Source: Devosia sediminis (lineage in GTDB: Bacteria > Pseudomonadota > Alphaproteobacteria > Rhizobiales > Devosiaceae). From it: DNA of 64,000 nt. This document shows positions 49,204 through 58,956 of the stretch, piece after piece. Each line of letters starts with the position of its first letter. Position 1 is the first letter of the stretch. Location of the stretch: the NCBI RefSeq assembly GCF_016411825.1, contig NZ_JAEKMH010000001.1, forward strand, positions 1,054,001 to 1,118,000, read 5' to 3'. The notes under the pieces were generated by a model. It was not told the origin of the DNA, did no database searches, and worked only from the letters and a program-made list of their open reading frames with translations. Both the position numbers and the translations under genes were made by a program.

Positions 49204-49226
49204 ATTGCCGGGCTTGTCCCGGCAAT
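49204..49226. repeat. Intergenic palindrome downstream of glmS
   Basis: ATTGCCGGG-CTTGT-CCCGGCAAT is a perfect 9-bp inverted repeat of the widespread GTCATTGCCGGGCTTG type. It lies in the 124-base gap between the convergent glmS and recG genes; a further CACC...GGTG repeat follows. Confidence 0.65.
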
Positions 49227-49297
49227 CCATCTTGGCCGGGCATGGACCACCGTGACGAGCCCGGTGGTGACGATGAAAGGGTCGCTTCAGGTCGTTG

Positions 49298-51406
49298 TTA
49301 CCCCGCCCGGATGAGCGGGATCGCCAGGTCTTTCCGGAACAGGTAGAGCAGGGCACGGGCGGCGTCGCCTTCGGGGCCGGTGAGGCCGGGATTGCGCTGC
49401 ATCAGCGCCTTGGCGTCGTCATGGGCAAATTCGAGCAGGTGGCGGTGAACGTCGGGCACGGCGAGACGGTAGCCGGGCATGCCTGACTGGCGCGTGCCCA
49501 GTACGTCGCCCTGACCGCGCAGTTCGAGGTCACGCTCGGCGATCTCGAAACCGTCCTCGGTGGACTTGATCGTGTCGAGACGGGCCCTGGCGGTCTCCGA
49601 TAGCGGATCCTTGTAGAGCAGGAGGCAGGCCGAGCGCTGCGATCCGCGACCGACACGGCCGCGAAGCTGATGGAGCTGAGCGAGGCCGAACCGCTCGGCA
49701 TGCTCGATGATCATAATCGTGGCATTGGGTACGTCGACGCCGACTTCGATGACGGTGGTCGCCGCCAGCAGTTTGATCTCGTTGGCCTTGAAGCGGGCCA
49801 TGACGTCCTGCTTGGCGGCGGCGGACATGCGGCCATGGACGAGGGCGACCTGATCGCCGAAGACTTTTTGCAGTTCGGCGAAGCGATCCTCGGCGGAGAC
49901 GACTTCCAGAGTTTCGCTTTCCTCGACCAGCGGACAGACCCAATAAGCCTGGGCGCCCTCGGCGAGGCGGGACTGCAGGCGAGAGACGACCCTTGGATAA
50001 TCGCCGACGGACATGACGGCCGTGTCGATGGGCTGACGGCCACGCGGCTTTTCCCGCAGCACGCTGACGGCCATGTCGCCGAAATGGGTGAGCACCAGGG
50101 TGCGCGGGATGGGCGTGGCGGTCATCACCAGAAGGTCGGTGTGACGGCCCTTGTCGGAGAGTGCGAGGCGCTGATGCACGCCGAAGCGGTGTTGTTCATC
50201 GACGACGGTCAGCCCGAGATCCTTGAACTGGATGTCGGACTGGAAGAGGGCATGGGTGCCCACAACGATGGAAATCGATCCATCGGCGAGGCCGGCAAGG
50301 ATGGCCCGGCGTTCAGCGGCGGGCATCTTGCCGGTGAGCAGTGCGCAGGTGAGGCCGGCGCCCTCGCAGAGCGGCTGGATGGTGCGGAAATGCTGGGAGG
50401 CGAGGAGCTCGGTGGGCGCCATCAGGGTAGACTGGGCGCCGCTCTCGGCCATGGCGGCCATGGCCATCAGGGCGACGACGGTCTTGCCGGAGCCGACATC
50501 GCCCTGAAGCAGGCGGGACATGCGCTCGGGTGCGCGAAGATCGGCGAAAATCTCCTCAAGCGCCTGTTGCTGTCCGGCAGTGAGCTCGAACGGAAGCTGG
50601 GCGCCGACTCGGGAGGTCAGGTGGTCGCCGAATTGCCTGGCAATGCCGCGGGCAGAGACCATGCTGGAACGCACCAGTTGCAGCGTGATCTGGCCAGCCA
50701 GGTATTCGTCATAGGCGAGGCGCTGGCGGGCAGGGGACCAGAGCTGAGCGTCGTCGGGGTTTTCGGGCAGGTGAACCGTGCGCATGGCGGCGGCGAAAGT
50801 CGGCCACTTGCGGTTGGCCAGGGTTTCGGGGGCCATCCATTCGGGCAGGTCGGGCACAGCGTCCACGGCCTGGCGGACCAGCTTGGCGAGCGCGCGCGAG
50901 GAGAGGCCGTTGGTCAGCGGATAGACCGGCTCGACAAGGGGCAGGGTGCCGAACTTGTCGGGCTCGACGACATAGTCCGGATGCGTGATCTGCTTTTCGC
51001 CGTTGAAGAAGCCGATCTGGCCCGAGACGTAGCGCTCCTCGCCGACTGGCAGGGCCTTTTCGACCCACCCGCCCTGGGCGCGGAAATAGACGAGGCTGAT
51101 CTCGCCGGTTTCATCATGGGCGAAGACGCGGTGCGGAATGTGCGGCTTGCCGCGCGGCGGCGGCTGGTGGCGGTCGATATGGAGACGCAGGGTCACGACC
51201 TGGTTGAGATAGGCCTCGGCAATGCCGACCTGGCGGCGCCGGTCGACCACACCTGAGGGCATGTGCATGAGCACATCGAGGACGATGGCTTCCTGGCCTT
51301 CGGGGGCGCCGAAATAGCGGGTGAGAAGGGCAGCCAGCTTGTCGCCTACGCCCTTGATGGCGTGGAGCGACGCGAAAAGCGGTTGCAGTGTCTCAGGGCG
51401 GCTCAT
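49298..51406 (-). CDS. recG: ATP-dependent DNA helicase RecG
   Basis: The 702-aa helicase remodels stalled forks and branched DNA. It has an N-terminal wedge/OB domain (HIDRHQPPPRGKPHIPHRVF region), SF2 motor motifs (GDVGSGKTVVALMAMAAMAE as Walker A, DEQHRFG as Walker B, MTATPIPRTL) and the conserved QLRGRVGRG near the C-terminus. Convergent with glmS, divergent from the sdhE/mfd pair, which is the usual order in the Hyphomicrobiales. Confidence 0.97.
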   Translation of the reverse strand: MSRPETLQPLFASLHAIKGVGDKLAALLTRYFGAPEGQEAIVLDVLMHMPSGVVDRRRQVGIAEAYLNQVVTLRLHIDRHQPPPRGKPHIPHRVFAHDETGEISLVYFRAQGGWVEKALPVGEERYVSGQIGFFNGEKQITHPDYVVEPDKFGTLPLVEPVYPLTNGLSSRALAKLVRQAVDAVPDLPEWMAPETLANRKWPTFAAAMRTVHLPENPDDAQLWSPARQRLAYDEYLAGQITLQLVRSSMVSARGIARQFGDHLTSRVGAQLPFELTAGQQQALEEIFADLRAPERMSRLLQGDVGSGKTVVALMAMAAMAESGAQSTLMAPTELLASQHFRTIQPLCEGAGLTCALLTGKMPAAERRAILAGLADGSISIVVGTHALFQSDIQFKDLGLTVVDEQHRFGVHQRLALSDKGRHTDLLVMTATPIPRTLVLTHFGDMAVSVLREKPRGRQPIDTAVMSVGDYPRVVSRLQSRLAEGAQAYWVCPLVEESETLEVVSAEDRFAELQKVFGDQVALVHGRMSAAAKQDVMARFKANEIKLLAATTVIEVGVDVPNATIMIIEHAERFGLAQLHQLRGRVGRGSQRSACLLLYKDPLSETARARLDTIKSTEDGFEIAERDLELRGQGDVLGTRQSGMPGYRLAVPDVHRHLLEFAHDDAKALMQRNPGLTGPEGDAARALLYLFRKDLAIPLIRAG

Positions 51407-51514
51407 TGGCCCGCCTCCGCACCGGCTGGACCAGCGGCGAAATTCACCACGATTGCAGGAGCCCGTACAACTCCTGATACCCGCTGCGCAGGAAACTGAG
51501 CAGTCTCCGAAACC

Positions 51515-51712
51515 GTGACTGGGGAAAGTTCAAATGGAGTTCGGAGTGTTGAATTGTTCCACCAAAAAGAGTGCTTCGATGTCGACGAGGAGGTCGACCT
51601 TCCAAACAACGCAAACCGGGGACATTGCCTCGTGCTCATCCTGGCGCTGGCCGTGTCCGGCTGGGGCCTGCTCATCGGCCTTGCCCTGCTGATCTGGCAA
51701 TTGCTGACCTGA
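51515..51712 (+). CDS. Possible small tail-anchored membrane protein
   Basis: A GTG frame of 65 codons ends with a strongly hydrophobic segment (VLILALAVSGWGLLIGLALL) after a polar, acidic N-terminal half. There is no convincing ribosome site, so it may be spurious. It lies in the 526-base gap between recG and sdhE; the rest of that gap holds an 8-bp inverted repeat (ACTGCCGC at 51846, complement at 51865) and nothing else recognised. Confidence 0.3.
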   Translation: MTGESSNGVRSVELFHQKECFDVDEEVDLPNNANRGHCLVLILALAVSGWGLLIGLALLIWQLLT

Positions 51713-51932
51713 CCATGCGCCAGACCATCGACACCCGTGCCGGAGCAGGCAGAGAGTGGGACTTTCTCGGGCTTGGCACGGGGCAAAGGCGGTTCTCCTC
51801 AGAGATCGAATAGTGGGCGCTCGTACCGGGGCGCACCTGCTACCGACTGCCGCTCAGTGCATCGGCGGCAGTGGTGACAAGGCGTGTGAACACGCGTAAT
51901 AGACATGTCCAAATCGAGAACAAATTGCAATC

Positions 51933-52223
51933 ATGGGTGTCGAAATGGCGGCCGGTGAAGACATTTCTATTCGTCGCAAGCGGCTGCGCTACCGCGCCTG
52001 GCACCGCGGCACCAAGGAGATGGACCTGATCCTGGGGCCATTTGCCGACGCCAATGTCGAAGGCTATGGCCAGGCGGAACTGGATCGGCTCGAAGCCCTT
52101 ATGAACGAGGAAGACCCACCGCTCCTCAAATGGGTGATGGGACAGGAAGAGCCGCCGGCCAATGTGGACCGGGACTTTCTTGCGCTCGTCATCGCCGACC
52201 ATCAGGCCCGTATCGAAAAATGA
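51933..52223 (+). CDS. sdhE: Succinate dehydrogenase assembly factor SdhE
   Basis: The 96-aa protein has the SdhE/Sdh5 motif RAWHRGTKEMDLILGPFAD with the RGxxE signature needed for FAD attachment to succinate dehydrogenase, and a second helical block LDRLEALMNEEDPPLLKWVM. It ends with an overlap on mfd (ATGA). The start at 51933 has a weak ribosome site; Met5 is an alternative. Confidence 0.93.
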   Translation: MGVEMAAGEDISIRRKRLRYRAWHRGTKEMDLILGPFADANVEGYGQAELDRLEALMNEEDPPLLKWVMGQEEPPANVDRDFLALVIADHQARIEK

Positions 52224-55200
52224 ACGAACTTTCCGGGATTTCACCGCTGCGCACGATTTCCAATGTGCCGGACGGGATGCAGCCTATGGTGCTGGCGCGC
52301 CTGGTCGAGCAGCGGCTCAAGGAAGCGCCCGACGACCCGGCGAGCATTGTCTTCGTGGCGCGCGACGGGCGGCGCATGCAGCGCATGGCCGAAGTGCTGG
52401 GCGCAATGCTGCCCGGGCATGCCATCCTGACGCTGCCGGCATGGGACTGCTTGCCCTATGACCGGGTTTCGCCCAATACCGTGACGATTGCCGCGCGCAT
52501 GAATGCGCTGGCGGCGCTGACCAGCGGCGCAAAGGGTGCGGTGGTGCTGACCGCCGTCAATGCGCTGATCCAGAAGCTGCCGCCCCGTGACCTGGTCGAA
52601 TCGATGAGTTTTTCGGCCGTGGTGGGCCGCGTCGTGGACAGCGACAAACTGGTCGCCTGGGCGGCGAACAACGGCTATCTGCGCGTGCCGACGGTGCGGG
52701 AGAGCGGTGAATTCGCGGTGCGCGGCGGGCTGGTCGACCTGTTCCCGGCCAGCGCGGAAGCGCCGCTGCGCTTCGACTTCTTCGGCAGCCAGCTCGAATC
52801 GATCCGGAGCTTTGATCCCGACAGCCAGCGCACCACCGGCACGCTCAAGCGCGTCGACCTGACGCCGATGAGTGAAGTGGTGCTCAACGAAGAGACCATC
52901 CGCCGCTTCCGGCAGAATTACACCGCCAGCTTTGGCGGCAATACCGTCGACGACACGCTCTATGCGACAGTGAGCGGTGGATCGCGTTATTCGGGCACCG
53001 AGCACTGGCTGCCGTTTTTCTACGACCACATGGACCGGTTGGCCGACTATGTCGGTGACGCGCCCTTCGTCTTCGACGACCAGGTGGCCGAGGCCTATGT
53101 CGAGCGCGCCACGCAGATCCGTGACTATTACGATGCTCGCGAGGCGGCGCGGGTTGCGCCCAAAGTGGCTGGCGCCGGAGCCCCCTACAAGCCGATAAAG
53201 CCTGAACTGCTCTACGATCTGGACGTGGCGCCCGCGGCGCTGGCCGGGGCATCGGTGGTGCAATTCTCGCCTTTCCTGTCGCCGCAGACGGCACGGGGCG
53301 ACGATGCGGGCGGGCATATCGCGCCGAGCTTTGCGGCCGAGCGCGTGGCGTCCGACGTCAATCTGTTCCAGGCAGTGGTGGATCGGCTGCTGGCCGAACG
53401 CCGCAACGGAAGGCGGGTGATCATCGCCTGCTGGAGCGCGGGCACGCGCGACCGCATGGCGCAGGTGCTCAAGGATCATGGCCTGACCAATCCGCGCCTG
53501 GCGGAAAACTGGCGCGATGCTGAAACCACCAGTGCAGCGACCACCTCGCTCGTGGTGCTGCCGCTCGAAACCGGCTTCGAGACCAAAGACCTGCTGGTTC
53601 TCAGCGAACAGGATATCCTCGGCGAACGCATTCTCCGGCCGCAGCGCAAGAAGAAGGCTTCGGACGCACTGACCGAGGCGGCGAGCCTCAATGCTGGCGA
53701 CCTGGTCGTGCATGTCGACCATGGTATCGGCCGCTTCATCGGCCTCAAGGTGATCGAGGCGGGCGGCGCCCCACATGAATGTGTCGAGCTGCAATATGCC
53801 GGCGACACCAAGCTCTACCTGCCGGTCGAAAATATCGAGCTGCTGACGCGCTATGGATCGGATGATTCCTCGGTCAGCCTCGACAAGCTGGGCGGCGTCG
53901 CCTGGCAGGCCAAGAAGGGCAAGCTCAAGAAGCGCATCCGCGAAATGGCGGAGCAGCTCATCAAGCTGGCAGCCCAGCGGCTGCTGGTGAAGGCCGACGT
54001 GGTCGACATCAATGCCGGCGCCTATGACGAGTTCGCGGCGCGCTTCCCCTATGAGGAAACCGAGGATCAGCTCGCTGCCATCGAAGCGGTGTTCGACGAC
54101 ATTTCTTCGGGCAAGGTGATGGATCGGCTGGTCTGCGGCGACGTCGGTTTCGGAAAGACCGAGGTGGCGCTGCGCGCCGCCTTCGCCGTGGCCCTCTCCG
54201 GCAAGCAGGTGGCGGTGGTGGTGCCGACGACGCTGCTCGCTCGCCAGCACTTCAAGACGTTTTCGGAGCGCTTCCAGGGCCTTCCTGTCCGCGTGCGCCA
54301 CGCCTCGCGCATGGTGCCCGCGGCGGAGCTCAAGGCGACCAAGGAAGGGCTGGCCGACGGGCAGGTGGACATCGTGGTCGGCACGCATGCGCTGCTGTCC
54401 AAGACCATCAGCTTCAAGGACCTGGGCCTGCTCATCATCGACGAGGAGCAGCATTTCGGCGTGGGCCACAAGGAGCGCCTGAAGGAGCTCAAGGCCAATG
54501 TGCATGTGCTGACGCTGACGGCGACGCCGATTCCACGCACGTTGCAACTGGCCCTGACCGGGGTGCGCGACCTCAGCCTTCTGGCGACGCCGCCGGTGGA
54601 TCGCCTGGCCATCCGCACGTTCATCTCGCCCTTCGATCCGCTCTCCATCCGCGAGGCGCTGCTGCGCGAAAAGTATCGCGGCGGACAAAGCTTCTATGTC
54701 GTGCCCAAGATCAAGGATCAGCCCGATATTGCCGAGTTCCTGCGCCAGCAGGTGCCGGAAGTGTCCTTCGTGATTGCCAATGGCCAGATGCCGCCGGGTG
54801 AGCTCGACGACATCATGAATGCCTTCTACGACAACAAGTTCGATGTGCTGCTGGCGACGACGATCGTCGAATCGGGCCTCGACATTCCCAACGCCAATAC
54901 GCTGATCGTGCATCGGGCCGACAATTTCGGCCTGGCGCAGCTCTACCAGATCCGCGGCCGCATCGGCCGGGCCAAGCAGCGTGCCTATGCGCTGTTCACC
55001 GTGCCGCCCGATCGCAAGCTGACCGATACGGCGGAGCGGCGGCTGGGGGTGCTGCAATCGCTTGAGAGCCTGGGCGCCGGCTTCCAACTGGCGAGCCACG
55101 ACCTCGACATCAGAGGCGCGGGGAACCTCCTCGGCGACGAGCAGTCGGGCCACATCCGCGAAGTGGGCTACGAGCTCTATCAGGCGATGCTGGAAGAGGC

Positions 55201-55705
55201 TGTCGCCTCGCTCAAGTCGGGTGAGGAAGAATACGAAGACCGCAATGAGTGGAGCCCGCAGATATCGCTGGGCATGCCGGTGATGATTCCCGAGCATTAC
55301 GTGCCGGACCTGCAGCTCAGGATGCAGCTTTATCGCAAGCTGGGCGACCTGACGGAAATTCGCGACATCGATGCGGCGGGCGCCGAGCTGATCGACCGCT
55401 TCGGCCCGCTGCCCGAAGAAGTGGAAGCACTGCTCAAGGTGATCCTCGTCAAATCGCTCTGCCGGCAGGCCAATGTCGAAAAGGTCGATGCCGGCCCCAA
55501 GGGTGCGGTGATCACGCTGCGCAACAACGAGTTTCCGAACCCGGCGGGCCTTGTGCGGATGGTCAGCGATCTCTCCAACCAGGTGCGCATCAAGCCCGAT
55601 CAGAAACTCGTGTTCGCGCGCAACTGGCCGACGTCGGAACAGCGCCTGAAAGGCGCTGCCGCGATCCTCTCAAAATTGGCGAAACTGGCGGAAACCGGGG
55701 CCTGA
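52220..55705 (+). CDS. mfd: Transcription-repair coupling factor
   Basis: The 1161-aa translocase removes stalled RNA polymerase and recruits UvrA, whose gene is also in this window. It has an N-terminal UvrB-like region (about 1-350), the RNA-polymerase-interacting CarD-like domain (LNAGDLVVHVDHGIGRFIGL), the motor (VCGDVGFGKTEVALRAAFAV, DEEQHFGVGHKERLKEL, LTATPIPRTLQLALTG, QIRGRIGRAKQRAYA) and the C-terminal domain. The ATG overlaps the sdhE stop. Confidence 0.98.
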   Translation: MNELSGISPLRTISNVPDGMQPMVLARLVEQRLKEAPDDPASIVFVARDGRRMQRMAEVLGAMLPGHAILTLPAWDCLPYDRVSPNTVTIAARMNALAALTSGAKGAVVLTAVNALIQKLPPRDLVESMSFSAVVGRVVDSDKLVAWAANNGYLRVPTVRESGEFAVRGGLVDLFPASAEAPLRFDFFGSQLESIRSFDPDSQRTTGTLKRVDLTPMSEVVLNEETIRRFRQNYTASFGGNTVDDTLYATVSGGSRYSGTEHWLPFFYDHMDRLADYVGDAPFVFDDQVAEAYVERATQIRDYYDAREAARVAPKVAGAGAPYKPIKPELLYDLDVAPAALAGASVVQFSPFLSPQTARGDDAGGHIAPSFAAERVASDVNLFQAVVDRLLAERRNGRRVIIACWSAGTRDRMAQVLKDHGLTNPRLAENWRDAETTSAATTSLVVLPLETGFETKDLLVLSEQDILGERILRPQRKKKASDALTEAASLNAGDLVVHVDHGIGRFIGLKVIEAGGAPHECVELQYAGDTKLYLPVENIELLTRYGSDDSSVSLDKLGGVAWQAKKGKLKKRIREMAEQLIKLAAQRLLVKADVVDINAGAYDEFAARFPYEETEDQLAAIEAVFDDISSGKVMDRLVCGDVGFGKTEVALRAAFAVALSGKQVAVVVPTTLLARQHFKTFSERFQGLPVRVRHASRMVPAAELKATKEGLADGQVDIVVGTHALLSKTISFKDLGLLIIDEEQHFGVGHKERLKELKANVHVLTLTATPIPRTLQLALTGVRDLSLLATPPVDRLAIRTFISPFDPLSIREALLREKYRGGQSFYVVPKIKDQPDIAEFLRQQVPEVSFVIANGQMPPGELDDIMNAFYDNKFDVLLATTIVESGLDIPNANTLIVHRADNFGLAQLYQIRGRIGRAKQRAYALFTVPPDRKLTDTAERRLGVLQSLESLGAGFQLASHDLDIRGAGNLLGDEQSGHIREVGYELYQAMLEEAVASLKSGEEEYEDRNEWSPQISLGMPVMIPEHYVPDLQLRMQLYRKLGDLTEIRDIDAAGAELIDRFGPLPEEVEALLKVILVKSLCRQANVEKVDAGPKGAVITLRNNEFPNPAGLVRMVSDLSNQVRIKPDQKLVFARNWPTSEQRLKGAAAILSKLAKLAETGA

Positions 55706-55851
55706 GCGTGCCCCGGTTACCACGCAGCACCATAATGTTTTGGCAAGGCGCATCGGTCATGTTATTGCCCGATTTGCGCCCTTGAAGGGCAGTTCAAGTT
55801 TCATGGCGGCCGCTGGGCCGTCCGGACCGCCAAGGAAGGCAAGGATATTCT

Positions 55852-56625
55852 ATGACTTTCAGGAAACCCCTCGTCGCCGGAATCGCGGTGGCCGCTCTTA
55901 TGCTGTCTCCCCTTTCGGCATTTGCGCAGGATGCTGCCCCCGCTGAGGCGCCTGCTGCGGACGCGCCTGCCGCAGAGACGCCCGCGACCGACGCCGCTCC
56001 TGCCGAAGGCGCAGCGGTGGACGAGATCGCGGCTGCCGTCGATGGCCTGGCATCGCAGAACTGGCTCAAGGTATGCGACCCGCTGCCCGATGGTCAGAAG
56101 GCCTGCCTGATGCGCCAGGTGCTGCTGGCCAACGGCCAGTTCCTCGGCTCGTTCCTGCTGCGCGACGATCCGGGCCAGGAAAGCCGCCTGCTGGCCGTCG
56201 CCTCCGTGCCGCTCGGGGTGCTGCTGCCGTTCGGCCTGACCTGGCAGATCGACAATGCCAAGCCGATCCGCGTGCCCTACATGCTGTGCGACACCCAGTC
56301 GTGCTCCACCCAGCTCGTGATCAACGAGCAGTATGTCGATTCGCTCAAGCGCGGCGGCAAGCTGACGCTGACCGCCAAGAATCGCCAGAACGAAGATCTC
56401 GCCATCGAGATCGACCTGGCTGGCTTCACCGCCACCTATGACAGCGATTCCGCGCTGACCTTCGAACAGCTGCAGCAGCAGGAATCGGGTCAGAATGCCC
56501 TCGAGCAGGTTCTGCAGGATCGCGCCGAACAGCTTCGCCAGGAATTGTCGGGTGAAGGCGCGGCTCCGGCCGAAGGTGCGCCGGCCGCCGAAGCTCCGGC
56601 TGCGGACGCGCCGGCCGCGCAGTAA
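55852..56625 (+). CDS. Invasion-associated locus B (IalB)-family protein
   Basis: The 257-aa exported protein has a signal peptide (MTFRKPLVAGIAVAALMLSP, cleavage near AFAQD), an Ala/Pro/Glu low-complexity stretch after it (about 26-60), and an IalB-type core: WLKVCDPLPDGQKACLMRQV, PLGVLLPFGLTWQID and SCSTQLVINEQYVDSLKRGG. A second Ala/Pro/Glu tract closes the protein. IalB was named for Bartonella erythrocyte invasion, but homologues occur widely in free-living Hyphomicrobiales, so no virulence role is implied. It is followed by its own terminator. Confidence 0.88.
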   Translation: MTFRKPLVAGIAVAALMLSPLSAFAQDAAPAEAPAADAPAAETPATDAAPAEGAAVDEIAAAVDGLASQNWLKVCDPLPDGQKACLMRQVLLANGQFLGSFLLRDDPGQESRLLAVASVPLGVLLPFGLTWQIDNAKPIRVPYMLCDTQSCSTQLVINEQYVDSLKRGGKLTLTAKNRQNEDLAIEIDLAGFTATYDSDSALTFEQLQQQESGQNALEQVLQDRAEQLRQELSGEGAAPAEGAPAAEAPAADAPAAQ

Positions 56626-56647
56626 TCAGGCTTAGTCAAGAATGACG

Positions 56648-56679
56648 ACGGGCGCAGGAGACTGCGCCCGTTTTATTTT
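56648..56679. terminator. Intrinsic terminator between the IalB and UbiH genes
   Basis: ACGGGCGCAG (56648-56657), loop GAGA, CTGCGCCCGT (56662-56671), then TTTATTTT. The 10-bp stem ends the IalB transcript and lies between convergent genes. Confidence 0.88.
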
Positions 56680-56690
56680 GGGCGCGACGC

Positions 56691-57848
56691 CTAGCGCTCG
56701 CCCATGCCGATGGCAAAGGCCTGACGGCGAAGCGGTGGCAGCAGTTTCAGCGCCCAGAGGCCGCCCGCGCGGAGGGCTTGGCTGGGCAGCATGTCGGCGA
56801 GGAGCGAGCGGAACAGCGTGTCGACCATGCCGCCCGTGCGAGCCAGGTCGCCGGCGCGGCGCGCGGCATAATCGAGGCTGGCGGCGATACCCCATTCGGG
56901 ATCACCTTGATCCACCGCCTGGAGGGCTGCCAGCAGATCGCTGACGTCGCGCAGGCCGAGATTGAGCCCCTGTGCGCCGATCGGTGGGAAGGCATGAGCG
57001 GATTCGCCCACCAAAGCCACGCCGTCGCGTCCGGCCTTGTCGACCGTCAGGGTCGAGAGCGGAAAGACGAAGCTGGGCGAGGCCAGGGTCATCGTGCCGA
57101 AGAGGCGCTGCGAGCGCTCATGCAGCGAGACCAGCAGGGCTTCGGGCCCGCCAGCCTGGATGCCGCGCAGCTTCGCCTGCTCGTCAATCCAAACGAGGTT
57201 GGCGCGATTGCCGCCGGCCGGGACCAGAGTGAAGGGGCCATGCGGATAATGGAACTCGATGGATGTGCCGCCGATGGGGCGGCCGAGGTCGAGATCGCAG
57301 ACCAGCGCAGCCTCGGCGAACTGATGCTCGCGCGCAGCAATGCCGGCCGCAGTGCGGATCAGGGATTTCTTGCCATCGGCGCCGACAATGAGCGGAGCGC
57401 GAAGCGTCGACCCGTCGCCAAGGGTGACGACGCCGAGGGCACCGTCGCGTTGCCATGCGGTAACGGCTTGGTTGCGGGTTTCAAGCCCGTGCGGGGGCGC
57501 GGCCTGCTGGAAGCGGGCGAGCAGGGCGGCATTGCCAAAATTCCAGCCGAAGGCGGATAGCCCCACTTCCTCCGCGTCGAACAGCGTTTCGGGCGCGCGG
57601 ATGAGACGGGGAGTGGCGTCGATGATGCGGATGGCCGTCAGGGCATGGCCCAGCTCTCTCGGCGCGTCGATCAGCCCGGCGCTGCGCAGGAAATCCACGC
57701 TGGGCATCATGAGCGCCGAGGTGCGGCGGTCGGGCGGGGCGGGGGGCGCGAGGTGAATGACCTGGTGCCCGGCGCGCGCCAGCCCTACCGCTGCAGCAAC
57801 GCCCGCAAGGCCACCGCCCACGACGATGATATCGGCATCCTGGGTCAT
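56691..57848 (-). CDS. UbiH/UbiF-family FAD-dependent hydroxylase
   Basis: The 385-aa flavoprotein has the FAD motif DIIVVGGGLAGVAAAVGLAR at the start, the central LIVGADGKKSLIR and the second FAD site GVALVGESAHAFPPIGAQGLN followed by LGLRDVSDLL, all as in ubiquinone-ring hydroxylases. Which ring position is oxidised cannot be told. The start at 57848 overlaps the end of the YeeE-type gene (ATGA), making a three-gene minus-strand operon. Confidence 0.88.
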   Translation of the reverse strand: MTQDADIIVVGGGLAGVAAAVGLARAGHQVIHLAPPAPPDRRTSALMMPSVDFLRSAGLIDAPRELGHALTAIRIIDATPRLIRAPETLFDAEEVGLSAFGWNFGNAALLARFQQAAPPHGLETRNQAVTAWQRDGALGVVTLGDGSTLRAPLIVGADGKKSLIRTAAGIAAREHQFAEAALVCDLDLGRPIGGTSIEFHYPHGPFTLVPAGGNRANLVWIDEQAKLRGIQAGGPEALLVSLHERSQRLFGTMTLASPSFVFPLSTLTVDKAGRDGVALVGESAHAFPPIGAQGLNLGLRDVSDLLAALQAVDQGDPEWGIAASLDYAARRAGDLARTGGMVDTLFRSLLADMLPSQALRAGGLWALKLLPPLRRQAFAIGMGER

Positions 57849-58318
57849 CGGGCTGCATCCGCAAGGCGGCGGACGTGGCCGCTGGGTACGATGAGGCTGC
57901 CAGCCAGAGATCCCGCGAGCATGGCGGCGAGGAAGAGCCACAGACCATCGGGCTGGAAGGCGATGAGCGAAATGGCCGGGCCGGGGCAGATGCCCGACAT
58001 GCCCCAGCCAAGGCCGAAGAGGGCCGCACCACCGATGAGGCGCCGGTCGATTTTCGTATATTCCGGTGAGTGGAAGCTGGTGTCGAAGAGGGGGGCGGAA
58101 CGGGCCTTGCCGATACGCACCGCGATGAACATAACGGCTATGGCGGGCACGATGACGAAGGCCAGGCTGGCGTCCCAACCCCCGGTTGGGATGGCGGTGA
58201 CATCTAGGAAGCGCAGGACTTTGAGCGGATCGACCATCTGCGAGACGTAGAGGCCGGCGCCGAACAGGGCGCCGCTGAGCGCCGCGGTGGCGAGATAGGG
58301 CAGGCGGGCAATGGGCAT
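57845..58318 (-). CDS. YeeE/YedE-family sulfur transporter subunit (DUF6691-like)
   Basis: The 157-aa inner-membrane protein has about four hydrophobic segments, with the conserved cysteine in GLGWGMSGICPGPAISLIAF, the position that handles sulfur in YeeE/YedE proteins. It is a half-size protein whose partner is encoded by the gene starting at 58770. Together they resemble the two-gene PmpA/PmpB type transporters proposed for thiosulfate or other reduced sulfur. Overlaps both neighbours. Confidence 0.85.
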   Translation of the reverse strand: MPIARLPYLATAALSGALFGAGLYVSQMVDPLKVLRFLDVTAIPTGGWDASLAFVIVPAIAVMFIAVRIGKARSAPLFDTSFHSPEYTKIDRRLIGGAALFGLGWGMSGICPGPAISLIAFQPDGLWLFLAAMLAGSLAGSLIVPSGHVRRLADAAR

Positions 58319-58770
58319 CAGACTATCCCCGTGACGGCGACGGTGAGAATGGCGACCGAGAAGAAGACCGCCACGGCGACCAGCGAACGCAAAGACAGGC
58401 GGGCAAGGCCGCAGACGCCGTGTCCCGACGTGCAGCCATTGCCAATGCGGGTACCGATGCCGGTGAGCAGGCCTGCGGCAATCAGCCAGACCGGCACGGG
58501 CACGGACCATGCGGCGGGCGGCGGCACGAGTTCGGCCGGTACCACGCCGCCCACCCCCAGTTGCGGAAAGGCCCGGGCAGCGAGGAAGGTCGCGGCGACA
58601 AGGCAAACCAGAAAGACCAGGCGCCAGAGCACGGTCTGCGCTGGCGGCAGCAACTGGCCGAAGATACCCGAAATGCCGGCGATGCGGCCATTGCCGAGCC
58701 AGAGCACAGCGGCGGCCAGCCCGATCAATGTGCCGCCAAGGGCAGCGGTCAGGGGAGTGAAGGATTCCAT
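58318..58770 (-). CDS. YeeE/YedE-family sulfur transporter subunit
   Basis: The 150-aa inner-membrane protein carries the first half of a YeeE/YedE unit: GTLIGLAAAVLWLGNGRIAG near the start and GIGTRIGNGCTSGHGVCGLA, with two cysteines, near residue 115. The stop overlaps the ATG of the partner gene by one base. No rhodanese, sulfur dioxygenase or ArsR regulator, often found with such pairs, is seen next to it; UbiH follows instead. Confidence 0.87.
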   Translation of the reverse strand: MESFTPLTAALGGTLIGLAAAVLWLGNGRIAGISGIFGQLLPPAQTVLWRLVFLVCLVAATFLAARAFPQLGVGGVVPAELVPPPAAWSVPVPVWLIAAGLLTGIGTRIGNGCTSGHGVCGLARLSLRSLVAVAVFFSVAILTVAVTGIV

Positions 58771-58956
58771 CAGACGCCTCGCAAGCAGGTCGGGAACTGG
58801 AGACTAGCATCCCGCATTGCGGCGATACCAGCAGACGGAAAGAAGCGACATTCCGTTTGATGCCGCAGGAACGCAAAATATGCGTTTGCGCCCCTTCACC
58901 GCACGAGAACCTGTCCCTAGATTGTCGCAACACCCTGACTCGCAACGGAGCTTGTG

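Noticed and set aside
49670..51256. Long open frame antisense to recG
   Set aside because: Shadow of recG, which carries complete helicase motifs.
52241..55297. A 1018-codon open frame on the minus strand opposite mfd
   Set aside because: It is the antisense shadow of a conserved high-G+C gene; the composition (many His, Gln, Arg and Asp in low-complexity order) is not protein-like.
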